DNA of 64,000 nt from the NCBI GenBank assembly GCA_946183365.1, contig CAMHAH010000006.1, positions 1-64,000 on the forward strand, in the 5' to 3' direction. Source of the stretch: an uncultured Clostridia bacterium. Its GTDB lineage: Bacteria; Bacillota; Clostridia; Oscillospirales; Acutalibacteraceae. Position numbers and translations under genes: made by a program. Positions 1-7,785 of this stretch are shown piece by piece; within the stretch, counting starts at the first letter, position 1; every line of letters starts with the position of its first letter. The notes under the pieces were generated by a model that worked only from the letters and a program-made list of their open reading frames with translations, made no database searches and was not told the origin of the DNA.

Positions 1-23
1 TTTACATTTGTGACTTTTGCCTA

Positions 24-57
24 TTGACAAACGGTCACTACATAACAGTATTATAAT
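24..57 (+). promoter_or_regulatory. Possible promoter of murD
   Basis: A perfect TTGACA (24-29) lies upstream of overlapping TATTAT (49-54) and TATAAT (52-57) hexamers. Spacing is 19 or 22 bases, longer than the usual 17, so the assignment of the -10 is uncertain. Confidence 0.4.
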
Positions 58-92
58 AGTATAATGAGAAATCTGCGGTTTTGGAGGGAATT

Positions 93-1481
93 ATGAAACA
101 GAGTATTCGGGAATTCTTCAATTCGATAAAGGGCAAGAGGATAGCGCTGATAGGCATGGGCCGCAGCCATATGCCGCTCATATCGCTGTTCACCAAGTAC
201 GGAGCCGAGATAATCGCCTGTGATAAGCGCGACGAAGAGGCTCTCGGAGAGCTCGCCGATAAGGCTCGGGCAGACGGCGCGCGTCTCTCGCTCGGCGAGC
301 GTTATCTTGACGACCTCGACGTTGATATCGCCCTGCGTACGCCCGGTATGCGCTTTTACTGCGACGAGCTCAACGCCCTGCGCGACAAGGGCACTGTGAT
401 AAGCTCTGAGATGGAGATCTTCTTTGATATCTGTCCCTGCCGCATCTTCGCCGTGACGGGCTCGGACGGCAAGACCACTACCACCACCGTCATCTCCGAA
501 ATGCTGAAGAAGCAGGGCTATACCGTACATATCGGCGGCAATATCGGCAAGCCGCTTCTGCCTGAGATAGAGAGCATACAGCCCGATGATATCTGCGTCG
601 TTGAGCTCAGCTCCTTCCAGCTTATATCCATGAGGCAGAGCCCCGACGTCGCCGTGGTCACCAACCTCGCTCCCAACCACCTCGATATCCACAAGGATAT
701 GCAGGAGTACATAGACGCAAAGAAGAATATTATTCTTTATCAGAATAAAGACAACAAGGCTGTGCTGAACCTCGATAACGATATCACCCGCTCCTTCGCG
801 CCTGATTGCAGGGGCGAGGTAGATTTCTTCTCGCGTACTCAGAGCGTAGAGAACGGAGCTTATCTTGACGGCGATATGATAGTCTACAGCCGTAACGGCG
901 AGAGGACAGAGTTGCTGGATATCCGCGATATAAAGATACCCGGTATGCACAACGTAGAGAACTACATGACCGCTATCTGCGCGGTATGGGGCGTTGTCGA
1001 GCCCGAGAACATAAGATATGTCGCCCGTGAGTTCGGAGGCGTAGAGCACCGCGCCGAGTTCGTGCGAGAGCTTGACGGCGTAAAATACTACAACGACTCC
1101 ATAGCCTCGAGCCCCACGCGCACCGCGAGCGGCACGCTCTCTTTGTATGACTTCAAGATCATCCTTATCGCGGGCGGCTATGACAAGCACCTCGACTATA
1201 CCGAGCTCGGCGACGTCATCTGCGACAAGGTCAAGACCGCTATCCTCATGGGCGCTACTGCCGATAAGATAGAGACTGCGATCAGAGGCTCAAAGAAGTA
1301 TTCAGAGAACAACCCCGTGATAATCAGGGTCAGCGATATGGCTCAGGCTGTAGACAAGGCGCGCGAGTGCGCCGTCAGCGGCGATATCGTGTCTATGTCG
1401 CCCGCTTCGGCAAGCTTTGATCTGTACAAGGATTTCGACGCCAGAGGCAAGCACTTCAAGGCTCTCGTAAACGCTTTATGA
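93..1481 (+). CDS. murD: UDP-N-acetylmuramoylalanine--D-glutamate ligase MurD
   Basis: MurD adds D-glutamate to UDP-MurNAc-L-alanine in the cytoplasm, an ATP-dependent step of peptidoglycan precursor synthesis. The 462-residue protein has an N-terminal Rossmann-like domain, the Mur ligase ATP loop GSDGKTTT (about residues 123-130), the central NLAPNHLDIH region and a C-terminal ligase domain with GGYDKHLDY. ATG at 93 is chosen over an in-frame TTG at 81, because GGAGG at 83-87 serves the ATG. The gene is outside a dcw cluster and overlaps the next gene by four bases (ATGA). Length fits the family. Confidence 0.95.
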   Translation: MKQSIREFFNSIKGKRIALIGMGRSHMPLISLFTKYGAEIIACDKRDEEALGELADKARADGARLSLGERYLDDLDVDIALRTPGMRFYCDELNALRDKGTVISSEMEIFFDICPCRIFAVTGSDGKTTTTTVISEMLKKQGYTVHIGGNIGKPLLPEIESIQPDDICVVELSSFQLISMRQSPDVAVVTNLAPNHLDIHKDMQEYIDAKKNIILYQNKDNKAVLNLDNDITRSFAPDCRGEVDFFSRTQSVENGAYLDGDMIVYSRNGERTELLDIRDIKIPGMHNVENYMTAICAVWGVVEPENIRYVAREFGGVEHRAEFVRELDGVKYYNDSIASSPTRTASGTLSLYDFKIILIAGGYDKHLDYTELGDVICDKVKTAILMGATADKIETAIRGSKKYSENNPVIIRVSDMAQAVDKARECAVSGDIVSMSPASASFDLYKDFDARGKHFKALVNAL

Positions 1482-2224
1482 TACGGCTCGCCGACAGAGA
1501 TATACTGTTAAAGCTCAGCTGTGACGATCCCTTTTATACCCGCGTGATGTCGCTCTTTGAGAGCTACGGCGCGGGGTATGATTTTGTCGGCTTCTGGTAT
1601 CAGGAGAACGAGGGAGAGGTATCGGCGCTGATCTCCCGTTTTGAGGACAAGTTCAGCCTTTATCTGACCGACGGCGCCGAGCTCGAGGAGACAGCGGCGT
1701 TCCTCAGCTTTCAGGGCGCGGGGTCTGTGATGTATAACTCCCGATACGGCTTGGATATTCCTTATAAACGCGAGATATCGGGTCAGGCGCTCAGATATAA
1801 GGGAGAGATTTATAATTCTGATATAGAAATATACTTGCCCGATCCCAAGAGCCTTTATGAGCTTATCAAAGCCTGTGAGAGCGAGATCTTCATCGCGCCC
1901 GATTACATGATGTTCCTCTCTGACGTCACCCACAGGAGCAACCTCGATAAGTGTACGATATCCGCGGCAAGGGTCGGCGGAGCGCTCGCTTCGTCGGTCA
2001 TGACGGTTTCAGAGACCGAATTAGCCGCTATACTCGGCGCTGTCTGTACCCACCCCGATTACCGCAGGCGCGGGCTCTCGAGAGAGCTTGTGCGCGATCT
2101 CTCATCAAGGCTGACACAGCGCGGCAGAGCCGTATATGTGTTCAGCGCGAGCGATAATAACACGAGGTTTTATCAGGGCTCGGGCTTTGAGATATACTCC
2201 GGGTTCACGGAATTATTTTTCTGA
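1478..2224 (+). CDS. GNAT-family N-acetyltransferase
   Basis: The C-terminal third (about residues 180-248) carries the GNAT acetyl-CoA binding core: a beta-strand with AVCTHPDYRRRGLSREL, matching the R/Q-x-x-G-x-G/A pyrophosphate loop, then a late strand with FYQGSGFE. The N-terminal ~170 residues look like a second, divergent domain. The substrate cannot be told from sequence. The start ATG overlaps the murD stop (ATGA), so translation is probably coupled to murD. The function could be acetylation of a small molecule or a protein; a link to cell wall metabolism is only suggested by position. Confidence 0.8.
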   Translation: MIRLADRDILLKLSCDDPFYTRVMSLFESYGAGYDFVGFWYQENEGEVSALISRFEDKFSLYLTDGAELEETAAFLSFQGAGSVMYNSRYGLDIPYKREISGQALRYKGEIYNSDIEIYLPDPKSLYELIKACESEIFIAPDYMMFLSDVTHRSNLDKCTISAARVGGALASSVMTVSETELAAILGAVCTHPDYRRRGLSRELVRDLSSRLTQRGRAVYVFSASDNNTRFYQGSGFEIYSGFTELFF

Positions 2225-2290
2225 TAACGAAAATAAAAAGCAATGCCGTATATAACGGCGCTGCTTCATTGCAAATACCAAGGAGATATT

Positions 2291-3550
2291 ATGAAAAACT
2301 TATTTGAAATCGACGAAAAGATACTTGCTGCGGCCGATAAGGCTATGGAGATGTGCTCCGGGCACTTTGCCGAGCTCGAGAGCATAAAGGAGTATCATCA
2401 GCAAAAAATGCTCAAGGCGTTTCAAAAGTACGGCGTGAGCGAGAGTATGTTCGCGGGCTCTACGGGCTACGGCTACGATGACCGCGGCAGAGACACCCTC
2501 GACAAGATATACGCCTATGTCTTTGACGCCGAGGACGCCCTCGCGCGTCACAACTTCATGAGCGGCACCCATACTCTGACGGTCGCCCTGTTCGGTATGC
2601 TCAGACCGGGTGATGAGATGCTCTGCGTCACCGGCACTCCGTATGACACAATACAGCCCGTTATCGGCATCACACCGTGCAGCGGCTCGCTGGTCGATTT
2701 CGGCGTTAAGTACAGCGAGGTAGACCTCTTGCCCGACGGCAGTATCGACCTTGACGGAATAAAGAAGGCTGTGTCCGAGAAGAAGCCCAAGATGGTATAT
2801 ATCCAGCGCTCAAAGGGCTATGCCCTCAGACCCTCTCTGCGTATCAAAGAGATCAAAGAGATCTGTGATACAGTCAAGCCCTTATCGCCCGATACCATAA
2901 TCATGCTCGATAACTGCTACGGCGAGTTCACCGAGTACGAGACCCCGATGAACGTCGGTGTTGATATCATGGCGGGTTCCATGATAAAGAACGCGGGCGG
3001 CGGTATCTCGCCCACAGGCGGATACATAGCGGGCAGAGCCGACCTCGTCGAGCTGTGCTCCTACCGTCTCAGCGCTCCCGGTACCGGCAGAGAGCTCGGA
3101 TGTACCCTCGGCGTGCTCAGAGAGATGTATCTCGGCGCGTACAACGCTCCTATCGCGACCATAGAGGCGGTCAAGACCGCTGTGTTCGCCTCAGCCCTCT
3201 TCGAAGTGCTCGGCTATGATGTTGAGCCCTCTTACAAGAAGCGCCGCGGAGATATCATCGACGTCATCACCCTCGGCACACCCGAGAAGATGTGCGCCTT
3301 CTGCCGCGGTATCCAGAGCGGTTCTCCCATAGACAGCTTCGTCAGCCCTCAGCCGTCGCCTATGCCCGGCTACGACAGCGAGGTCATCATGGCGGCGGGA
3401 GCCTTCACCCTCGGCTCGTCCATAGAGATAAGCGCCGACGGTCCCCTCAGAGAGCCGTACGCCGTGTATTTACAGGGCGGCATATCCTTCGCGACCGCTA
3501 AGATAAGCGTAATGCTCGCGGCTCAGGAGACGGAGAAAGTCAGGAGTTAA
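2291..3550 (+). CDS. Methionine gamma-lyase family PLP enzyme (YnbB / 'aluminum resistance' type)
   Basis: This 419-residue protein belongs to the Cys/Met-metabolism PLP enzyme superfamily, in the group annotated as methionine gamma-lyase family or aluminum resistance protein (B. subtilis YnbB). Visible landmarks are the N-terminal helix with HFAELESIKEYHQ, the SGTHTLTVALFG cofactor-binding segment, MLDNCYGEF, and GSMIKNAGGG with the likely PLP lysine. ATG at 2291 is used because AAGGAGA at 2280-2286 precedes it; an in-frame ATG at 2243 lacks a site. The actual substrate of this subgroup is not established. Its stop codon lies within the first unit of a heptamer repeat array. Confidence 0.85.
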   Translation: MKNLFEIDEKILAAADKAMEMCSGHFAELESIKEYHQQKMLKAFQKYGVSESMFAGSTGYGYDDRGRDTLDKIYAYVFDAEDALARHNFMSGTHTLTVALFGMLRPGDEMLCVTGTPYDTIQPVIGITPCSGSLVDFGVKYSEVDLLPDGSIDLDGIKKAVSEKKPKMVYIQRSKGYALRPSLRIKEIKEICDTVKPLSPDTIIMLDNCYGEFTEYETPMNVGVDIMAGSMIKNAGGGISPTGGYIAGRADLVELCSYRLSAPGTGRELGCTLGVLREMYLGAYNAPIATIEAVKTAVFASALFEVLGYDVEPSYKKRRGDIIDVITLGTPEKMCAFCRGIQSGSPIDSFVSPQPSPMPGYDSEVIMAAGAFTLGSSIEISADGPLREPYAVYLQGGISFATAKISVMLAAQETEKVRS

Positions 3551-3613
3551 GAATTAGGAGTTAGGAATTAGGAATTAGGAATTAGGAGTTAGGAGTTAGG
3601 AGTTAGGAGTTGT
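3544..3613 (+). repeat. Tandem heptamer array (GARTTAG), about 10 units
   Basis: Ten head-to-tail 7-base units of GAGTTAG or GAATTAG run from the last codons of the PLP enzyme gene (its TAA is part of unit one) to the start of a GC-rich palindrome. Reverse-complement and variant arrays occur at 5443-5494, 7571-7642, 9312-9339, 13357-13416 and 35965-36006. Confidence 0.95.
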
Positions 3614-3712
3614 GGGCGGGACACCCGCACCCGATTGTAGTACGTAAGTCGTTAAGCGAGTAGGGGAGAGCATAGCTCGAACGCTGATTGGCTGAGAGCT
3701 ACTGCGAGGAAT
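3606..3712 (+). repeat. Interspersed repeat, copy A (inverted partner at 7250-7577)
   Basis: Bases 3666-3712 match the reverse complement of 7250-7296 over 47 identical positions. The adjoining 3606-3664 matches the reverse complement of 7515-7577 with a few differences. Copy B has about 218 extra bases between the two halves. Confidence 0.9.
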
Positions 3713-3718
3713 TAGGAA

Positions 3719-3794
3719 TTGTGGGCGGGCTTTGCCCGCACCCGATCGAATAAAAATAAACGCTTGGAGTTCCAAACAGAGCTTCAGGCGTTTT
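3719..3794 (+). repeat. Direct repeat, left copy, flanking the ATPase gene
   Basis: This 76-base block of GC-rich palindrome plus terminator is repeated at 5491-5566 with about four differences. The offset of 1772 bases brackets the RepA-like ATPase gene. Confidence 0.92.
3758..3794 (+). terminator. Bidirectional intrinsic terminator after the PLP enzyme gene
   Basis: A 14-base-pair stem with wobbles (3758-3771 with 3780-3793) and an 8-base loop is followed by TTTT on plus and by TTTATTTTTATT on minus. It ends transcription of the upstream PLP enzyme gene. Confidence 0.8.
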
Positions 3795-4092
3795 CTTATG
3801 CCGGTATACACATGATCCGTCAGATATCTCTTATCTCTCCGCTCCCGCCGACTGATGACTGATAAACGCCGTCCCTGCCGTCCTCTGTCATTAAAGCCGC
3901 ATAGATAAGCCGTTTTTGCAGTGTCGGCAAGATATGGCGCCGCCGTATGTGCCGCCGTCCCGCGGGCGTTCACGCGGCAAAGCCGAGATAAACATTTTTC
4001 CGGTTGTATAAAACTATGCAACTGTATGCCCTTGTCAGCGCTTTGGTAGGAGCCCTTGTTGACAGGCTTCAATAATCACAAAGGAGAGTAAT

Positions 4093-5436
4093 ATGTATAA
4101 CTCTGTCAATAATGATACGGACTTTGAGTATGAGAACGCCGAACAGGGAGCCTGCTGTAATGACAGCGACTATATGGACAGCCTTTGTAACGACGACGCC
4201 TACTGCCCTCCCGACAGCGGTCGGGAGCATTATTACAGTCACCCGCCCGATGGCTGCGGCGAAGATAATGACGGCGCGGTACAAGAGCCGTATCACGGCG
4301 AAAGCTGTGAGGATAACCGCTCTGAGGCTGAGTACTGCTCAGCGCACGCTGACAACAGCGCTATACAAGCCGATAGGGACGGCGGCACAGACGGAGGTGA
4401 CGGCTCGGCATACTCTGACAACGGCACTATACAAGCCGATAGGGACGGCGGTGACGGCGAGGACGGTGGTCTGAGCGTATACAATACCGAACAGCTCATG
4501 AACTATGAATTCATAAGGCAGGAGTACATCGTAAACGACCTTTTAAGCCCGGGGCTCGCGGTGCTGGCGGGCTCGCCTAAGATAGGCAAGTCGTGGCTGG
4601 TACTGAACCTATGTATACAGCTTTCGTACGGCAAGCCCTTCCTCGGCAATGAGGTCAAGAGCTGTCAGGCTCTGTATATGGCTCTTGAGGATGACCCCCG
4701 ACGTATGCAGAAGAGGATGATAATGCTCGGCGACGACGGGAGCGACAGGCTGTTTATCACCCACCACAGCAAGCCCTTGGGCAAGAGCTTTGAGGAAGAG
4801 ATAACGGAGTTTGAGAAGAAGCACCCCGCGTGCAGACTGATAGTGATAGATACCTTTCAGAAGATACGCAGGGGTACGGGCGAGCTGAGCTACTCTAACG
4901 ATTATAAGGACGTCTCACGGCTCAAGAAGCTTGCCGACAGTCTGAATATATGTATACTGCTCGTGCACCATACGCGCAAGATGGCTGACAGCGACTATAT
5001 GAACGAGATATCCGGTACCAACGGTATCGCGGGCTCGGCAGATACCCTTATGGTGCTCAAAAAGGAGAAGCGCAATTCCCGCGCCGCGGTGCTGTCGTGT
5101 ACCGGCAGAGATATCGAGGACAGAGAGCTGAGCCTGTATCTTGACAAAGACAGCTGTATCTGGAAGGTCAAGAGCGACAGCCTTGCCGAAGAGGACAGGG
5201 GAGTACCCGAGGAGATACCCGAGCTGATAGAGTACATGAAAGAGCTGGGCAAATTCGCGGGCTCAAACACCGATTTCACTAACGGCTTCTGCAATTCAAG
5301 GGGCTTTATTATCGACGCGAGCCACCTTAAACGCTCTATGAACCTGTATCGCGAGGAGCTTGAAAAGGGCGGGGTGATATTCCGCTCGGGAAAGATAAAC
5401 GGCAAGCGCAGGTTGGCTGTTTTGTATAAGGAGTAA
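4093..5436 (+). CDS. RepA-like / AAA_25 RecA-fold ATPase with acidic repeat N-terminus
   Basis: This 447-residue protein has a RecA-like ATPase core of the RepA/AAA_25 kind, found mostly in plasmid and phage replication helicases. It has Walker A GSPKIGKSW (160-168), an acidic YMALEDDPRRMQKR segment, Walker B LIVID (249-253), VHHTRK (291-296) and SGTNGIAGSAD (307-316). Residues 1-130 are acidic, Gly/Asp/Cys-rich and contain a 22-residue duplication (IQADRDGG twice). The C-terminus looks like a winged helix. AAGGAGAG precedes the ATG. No primase, integrase or replication origin is nearby. It stands alone between direct repeats, so it may be a stranded mobile-element gene; its role is unknown. 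Confidence 0.75.
   Translation: MYNSVNNDTDFEYENAEQGACCNDSDYMDSLCNDDAYCPPDSGREHYYSHPPDGCGEDNDGAVQEPYHGESCEDNRSEAEYCSAHADNSAIQADRDGGTDGGDGSAYSDNGTIQADRDGGDGEDGGLSVYNTEQLMNYEFIRQEYIVNDLLSPGLAVLAGSPKIGKSWLVLNLCIQLSYGKPFLGNEVKSCQALYMALEDDPRRMQKRMIMLGDDGSDRLFITHHSKPLGKSFEEEITEFEKKHPACRLIVIDTFQKIRRGTGELSYSNDYKDVSRLKKLADSLNICILLVHHTRKMADSDYMNEISGTNGIAGSADTLMVLKKEKRNSRAAVLSCTGRDIEDRELSLYLDKDSCIWKVKSDSLAEEDRGVPEEIPELIEYMKELGKFAGSNTDFTNGFCNSRGFIIDASHLKRSMNLYREELEKGGVIFRSGKINGKRRLAVLYKE
4348..4451 (+). repeat. In-gene tandem duplication, 38-base copies 66 bases apart
   Basis: Bases 4348-4385 and 4414-4451 are near-identical, keep the reading frame and encode a repeated DN-x-x-IQADRDGG motif in the acidic N-terminus of the ATPase. 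Confidence 0.85.
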
Positions 5437-5442
5437 CGGGTG

Positions 5443-5494
5443 GAAGTTAGGAGTTAGAGGAGTTAGGAGTTAGGAGTTAGGAGTTAGGAGTTGT
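5443..5494 (+). repeat. Tandem heptamer array (GAGTTAG)
   Basis: About seven GAGTTAG-type units, interrupted once, directly follow the ATPase stop codon and lead into the right copy of the direct repeat. Same orientation as the array at 3544-3613. Confidence 0.92.
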
Positions 5495-5566
5495 GGGCGG
5501 GCTGTGCCCGCACCCTATCGAATAAAAATAAACGCTTGGAGTTCCAAACAGAGCTTCAAGCGTTTT
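5491..5566 (+). repeat. Direct repeat, right copy, flanking the ATPase gene
   Basis: Near-identical to 3719-3794 (see that entry), with the same palindrome and terminator. Confidence 0.92.
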
Positions 5567-5567
5567 T
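5530..5567. terminator. Bidirectional terminator shared by the ATPase gene and tadA
   Basis: Stem 5530-5543 with 5552-5565 and loop 5544-5551, followed by TTTTT on plus and by TTTATTTTTATT on minus. It lies between two converging genes and can serve both. Confidence 0.85.
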
Positions 5568-5608
5568 ATGTCGGTTTATATATTGTATATTCAAAAGCCG
5601 TCGGGCTT

Positions 5609-6049
5609 TCATCTCAGTCTTTTGAAGAAGTCCGAGAGCAGCGCGGAACATTCTTCTTCCAACACTCCGCCCTCGTATTCGGGATGGAACGCGAGAGGCA
5701 GCTCGAGTATATTTGCCACGGAGCCGCAGCAGCCGTTCTTCTTATCATAAGCGCCGAAATATATCTGAGGTATACGCGCGTTGACTATGGCTCCCGCGCA
5801 CATGGGACACGGCTCGAGCGTGACATACAGCTCGCACTCCCACAGCCGCCATCCGCCTAATGCCTTACAGGCGTTGTCTATCGCCTCGAGCTCGGCGTGA
5901 TACAGGGCGTTTTTGCCCTTTTCGCGGCGGTTTCTGCCCTCGCCGACTACCTCTGAGTTCCGTACAACAACAGCTCCTACGGGCACCTCTTCGTCTTTGT
6001 ACGCTTCTCTCGCGAGCTCCAGCGCCCGCCGCATGAACCTTTCGTCCAT
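5609..6049 (-). CDS. tadA: tRNA-specific adenosine-34 deaminase TadA
   Basis: TadA converts A34 to inosine at the wobble position of tRNA-Arg(ACG). The 146-residue protein shows the zinc-dependent deaminase signature: HAELEAI, with the zinc His and catalytic Glu, and PCPMCAGAI, with the two zinc cysteines. Start ATG at 6049 is chosen because it matches the family N-terminus (MDERFM) and overlaps the stop of the upstream protease gene by one base (TAATG). An in-frame ATG at 6082 would run into that gene. It forms a two-gene minus-strand operon ending at the terminator at 5530-5567. Confidence 0.95.
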   Translation of the reverse strand: MDERFMRRALELAREAYKDEEVPVGAVVVRNSEVVGEGRNRREKGKNALYHAELEAIDNACKALGGWRLWECELYVTLEPCPMCAGAIVNARIPQIYFGAYDKKNGCCGSVANILELPLAFHPEYEGGVLEEECSALLSDFFKRLR

Positions 6050-7083
6050 TATAACACACCTGTCGTCATGACCAGCAAACACGCTATGAGCATAACTACG
6101 GTGAAGGCTATCATAGCGGGCGAGAAGGCGACGGTCTTGACCTTTTCTTTAAAGGTGATCAGGTCGCTGCCGCCGTCAACGGTAAAGAAGCTGTTGCCCT
6201 TTTCTGATATTATGCTCCTGATGAATACGAACGACAGTATGCCCGTGATCGCGAAGATACCGCCGTACAGCATATTTGCCTCAGCCATATCTATCACCTC
6301 GTAAGAGGTCAGGATATCGGTGATCACAGACAGACCGTTGTTGAGGAAATGAACGATTATCGACGGCAAGAGCGAGTTCGTCTTGATATCTATGAAGGCG
6401 AATACCAGACCGCAGCAGAAGGTGAACGGAAGCTGGACGAAGTTGCCGTGCATGAGAGCGAACGCGGCTGAGGATATCAGTATCGCGAGCCCCTCGGAGT
6501 AGGGTCTGAGCACGCCCATCACAACGCCTCTGAACGCGAATTCCTCTACAAAAGCGGGCAGGATGGCTACCACAAGGATGTATAACAGCACATCGGGAGC
6601 CGAGCCGACGTCTATATTGCCGCCGTTGTTCTCGATACCGAACAGCCCGAAGGTACCGTTTATCAGGTCAACTACATAGTTGCTCATCAGCGAGAAGGCT
6701 ATGCCTATGATACTCAGCTTTATTAGCATAGAGCCGCCAACCCTCTCAAACGGGAACAACCGTGAGAAGTTCTGTTTGCGGATAAGGCAGTATATCACGC
6801 CCGCGACGAAGAAGATGACGCTCGACACAAGACCGTTGAGTATCAGGTCAAAGGACGCGTCCGTAGCTATGCCGATGCCGCCCGAGAAAGTCGCGATCAT
6901 AGACAGAACGACGGATATCACAAGCTCCAGCCCTATGAATACCAGCAGCAGAGCTCCCAGTCCGTTTGAGGTGCGCCTTAAGTTCTTTTTGTACATATCG
7001 GCATGATACCGCCTCTGTGCCTCGGGGTCGGGCAGGGGCATATAGTAGGGTTGATAATAGTTTTGGTTGTTATAATATTGCAC
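6049..7083 (-). CDS. CPBP family intramembrane (CAAX-type) metalloprotease-like protein
   Basis: This 344-residue multi-spanning membrane protein belongs to the CPBP (ABI/Rce1) family. The glutamate motif PAFVEEFAFRG lies at about residues 176-186, followed by ALMHGN and a last motif FLNN. The cytoplasmic N-terminus (about 1-40) is rich in Tyr, Asn and Gln. The start is most likely GTG at 7083, since AGGAGA sits 8 bases upstream; an in-frame ATG at 7140 has no site. Family members process peptides or prenylated proteins, often in bacteriocin self-immunity, but no bacteriocin gene is nearby and the substrate is unknown. It is coupled to tadA. Confidence 0.85.
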   Translation of the reverse strand: MQYYNNQNYYQPYYMPLPDPEAQRRYHADMYKKNLRRTSNGLGALLLVFIGLELVISVVLSMIATFSGGIGIATDASFDLILNGLVSSVIFFVAGVIYCLIRKQNFSRLFPFERVGGSMLIKLSIIGIAFSLMSNYVVDLINGTFGLFGIENNGGNIDVGSAPDVLLYILVVAILPAFVEEFAFRGVVMGVLRPYSEGLAILISSAAFALMHGNFVQLPFTFCCGLVFAFIDIKTNSLLPSIIVHFLNNGLSVITDILTSYEVIDMAEANMLYGGIFAITGILSFVFIRSIISEKGNSFFTVDGGSDLITFKEKVKTVAFSPAMIAFTVVMLIACLLVMTTGVL

Positions 7084-7249
7084 GTGAATATCTCCTGTTT
7101 TTAAACTCTGTTGATAGAGGATTTCGGGTCGGTACGGCAAACGTGATTATTTGCTTTCAACCGATAAAAGCATATGATAGAGTAAACTATCTAAATCTTT
7201 TGTTATGCTTTTATAAATTAAAAATGCGAAGCATTTCCCTTAACTCCTC

Positions 7250-7577
7250 ATTCCTCGCAGTAGCTCTCAGCCAATCAGCGTTCGAGCTATGCTCTCCGCT
7301 TCTTGGGAGAGCCTTGCATGGGTGCTGTTAGCCAAATCATAGATTTGGACAGCACCTCAGCAGTGGCGCTTAGCCAATCGCTTCGCTCTTGGAGCGCTGT
7401 TGCATGGGTGCTGTTAGCCAAATCATAGATTTGGACAGCACCTCAATTCCTAATTCCTAACTTCCCAATCGCTTCGCGAATGTTCCTTCGGAACGCGGGA
7501 GGAGCAAGCCCCTCCCCTACTCGCTTAACGACATACGTACTACAAATGGGTGCGGGCAAAGCCCGCCCACAACTCCT
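7250..7577 (-). repeat. Interspersed repeat, copy B, split by an insertion
   Basis: 7250-7296 and 7515-7577 are the inverted counterparts of 3666-3712 and about 3606-3664. The 218 bases between them are absent from copy A and contain the duplicated hairpin unit. Confidence 0.88.
7314..7445. repeat. Two copies of a 46-base hairpin element, 86 bases apart
   Basis: 7314-7359 and 7400-7445 are identical. Each folds as GGTGCTGT-TAG-CCAAATC pairing with GATTTGG-ACAGCACC across a 3-base loop, giving a 15-base-pair stem with a bulge. There is no U run, so it is REP/MITE-like rather than a terminator. Confidence 0.88.
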
Positions 7578-7642
7578 AACTCCTAACTCCTAATTCCTAA
7601 CTCCTCATTCCTAATTCCTAACTCCTAACTCCTAACTCCTCA
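7571..7642 (-). repeat. Tandem heptamer array (ACTCCTA / ATTCCTA), reverse orientation
   Basis: About ten 7-base units, the reverse complement of the GARTTAG arrays at 3544 and 5443. They mark the outer end of the repeat patch. Confidence 0.93.
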
Positions 7643-7750
7643 CTGATGTAAAGTATTAGGTTTATATCGGATCATGTCGCGCCGACAGCTCTGTAGACTT
7701 GGATAAACGGCGCTAATATATAATAATACAAAAAATTATGAAAATAATTC

Positions 7751-7779
7751 TTGACAATCATTATAAAAGATAATATAAT
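7751..7779 (+). promoter_or_regulatory. Sigma-A promoter of infC-rpmI-rplT
   Basis: TTGACA (7751-7756), a 17-base spacer and TATAAT (7774-7779) give a consensus promoter. Transcription should start near 7786, leaving a leader of about 155 nt before infC. Confidence 0.9.
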
Positions 7780-7785
7780 ACAATA

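Larger units (their letters stand above)
3551..4092. other. Intergenic stretch with repeats and a terminator, no gene
   Basis: It holds the heptamer array, a GC-rich palindrome, the interspersed repeat (3606-3712), a second GC palindrome and a bidirectional terminator (3758-3794). From about 3800 to 4080 I see no ORF, RNA or clear promoter. A minus-strand ORF across 3596-4072 runs through the repeats and the terminator and is not credible as a gene. Confidence 0.7.
7084..7750. other. Repeat-rich intergenic stretch upstream of the IF3 operon
   Basis: No credible ORF. From about 7225 to 7642 it is made of copy B of the interspersed repeat, a duplicated 46-base hairpin element, a GC-rich palindrome and a heptamer array. 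From 7643 to 7750 it is plain AT-rich DNA leading to the IF3 operon promoter. Confidence 0.75.

Noticed and set aside
51..1190. Long minus-strand ORF (379 codons) opposite murD
   Set aside because: It lies wholly against a clear murD gene, has no ribosome binding site or family resemblance, and similar long antisense frames occur opposite many genes here because of frequent GAG, CTC and GCC codons.
2225..2290. Inverted repeat GCAATG...CATTGC before the PLP enzyme gene as a riboswitch or terminator
   Set aside because: Short, no T run, no alternative structures; it could not be supported beyond a chance hairpin.
3544..3613. CRISPR array
   Set aside because: The repeats are 7-base head-to-tail units without spacers, and no cas genes are present.
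3596..4072. Minus-strand ORF of 158 codons between the PLP enzyme and the ATPase
   Set aside because: It runs through the heptamer repeats, the GC palindrome and the bidirectional terminator, and its sequence resembles no protein family.
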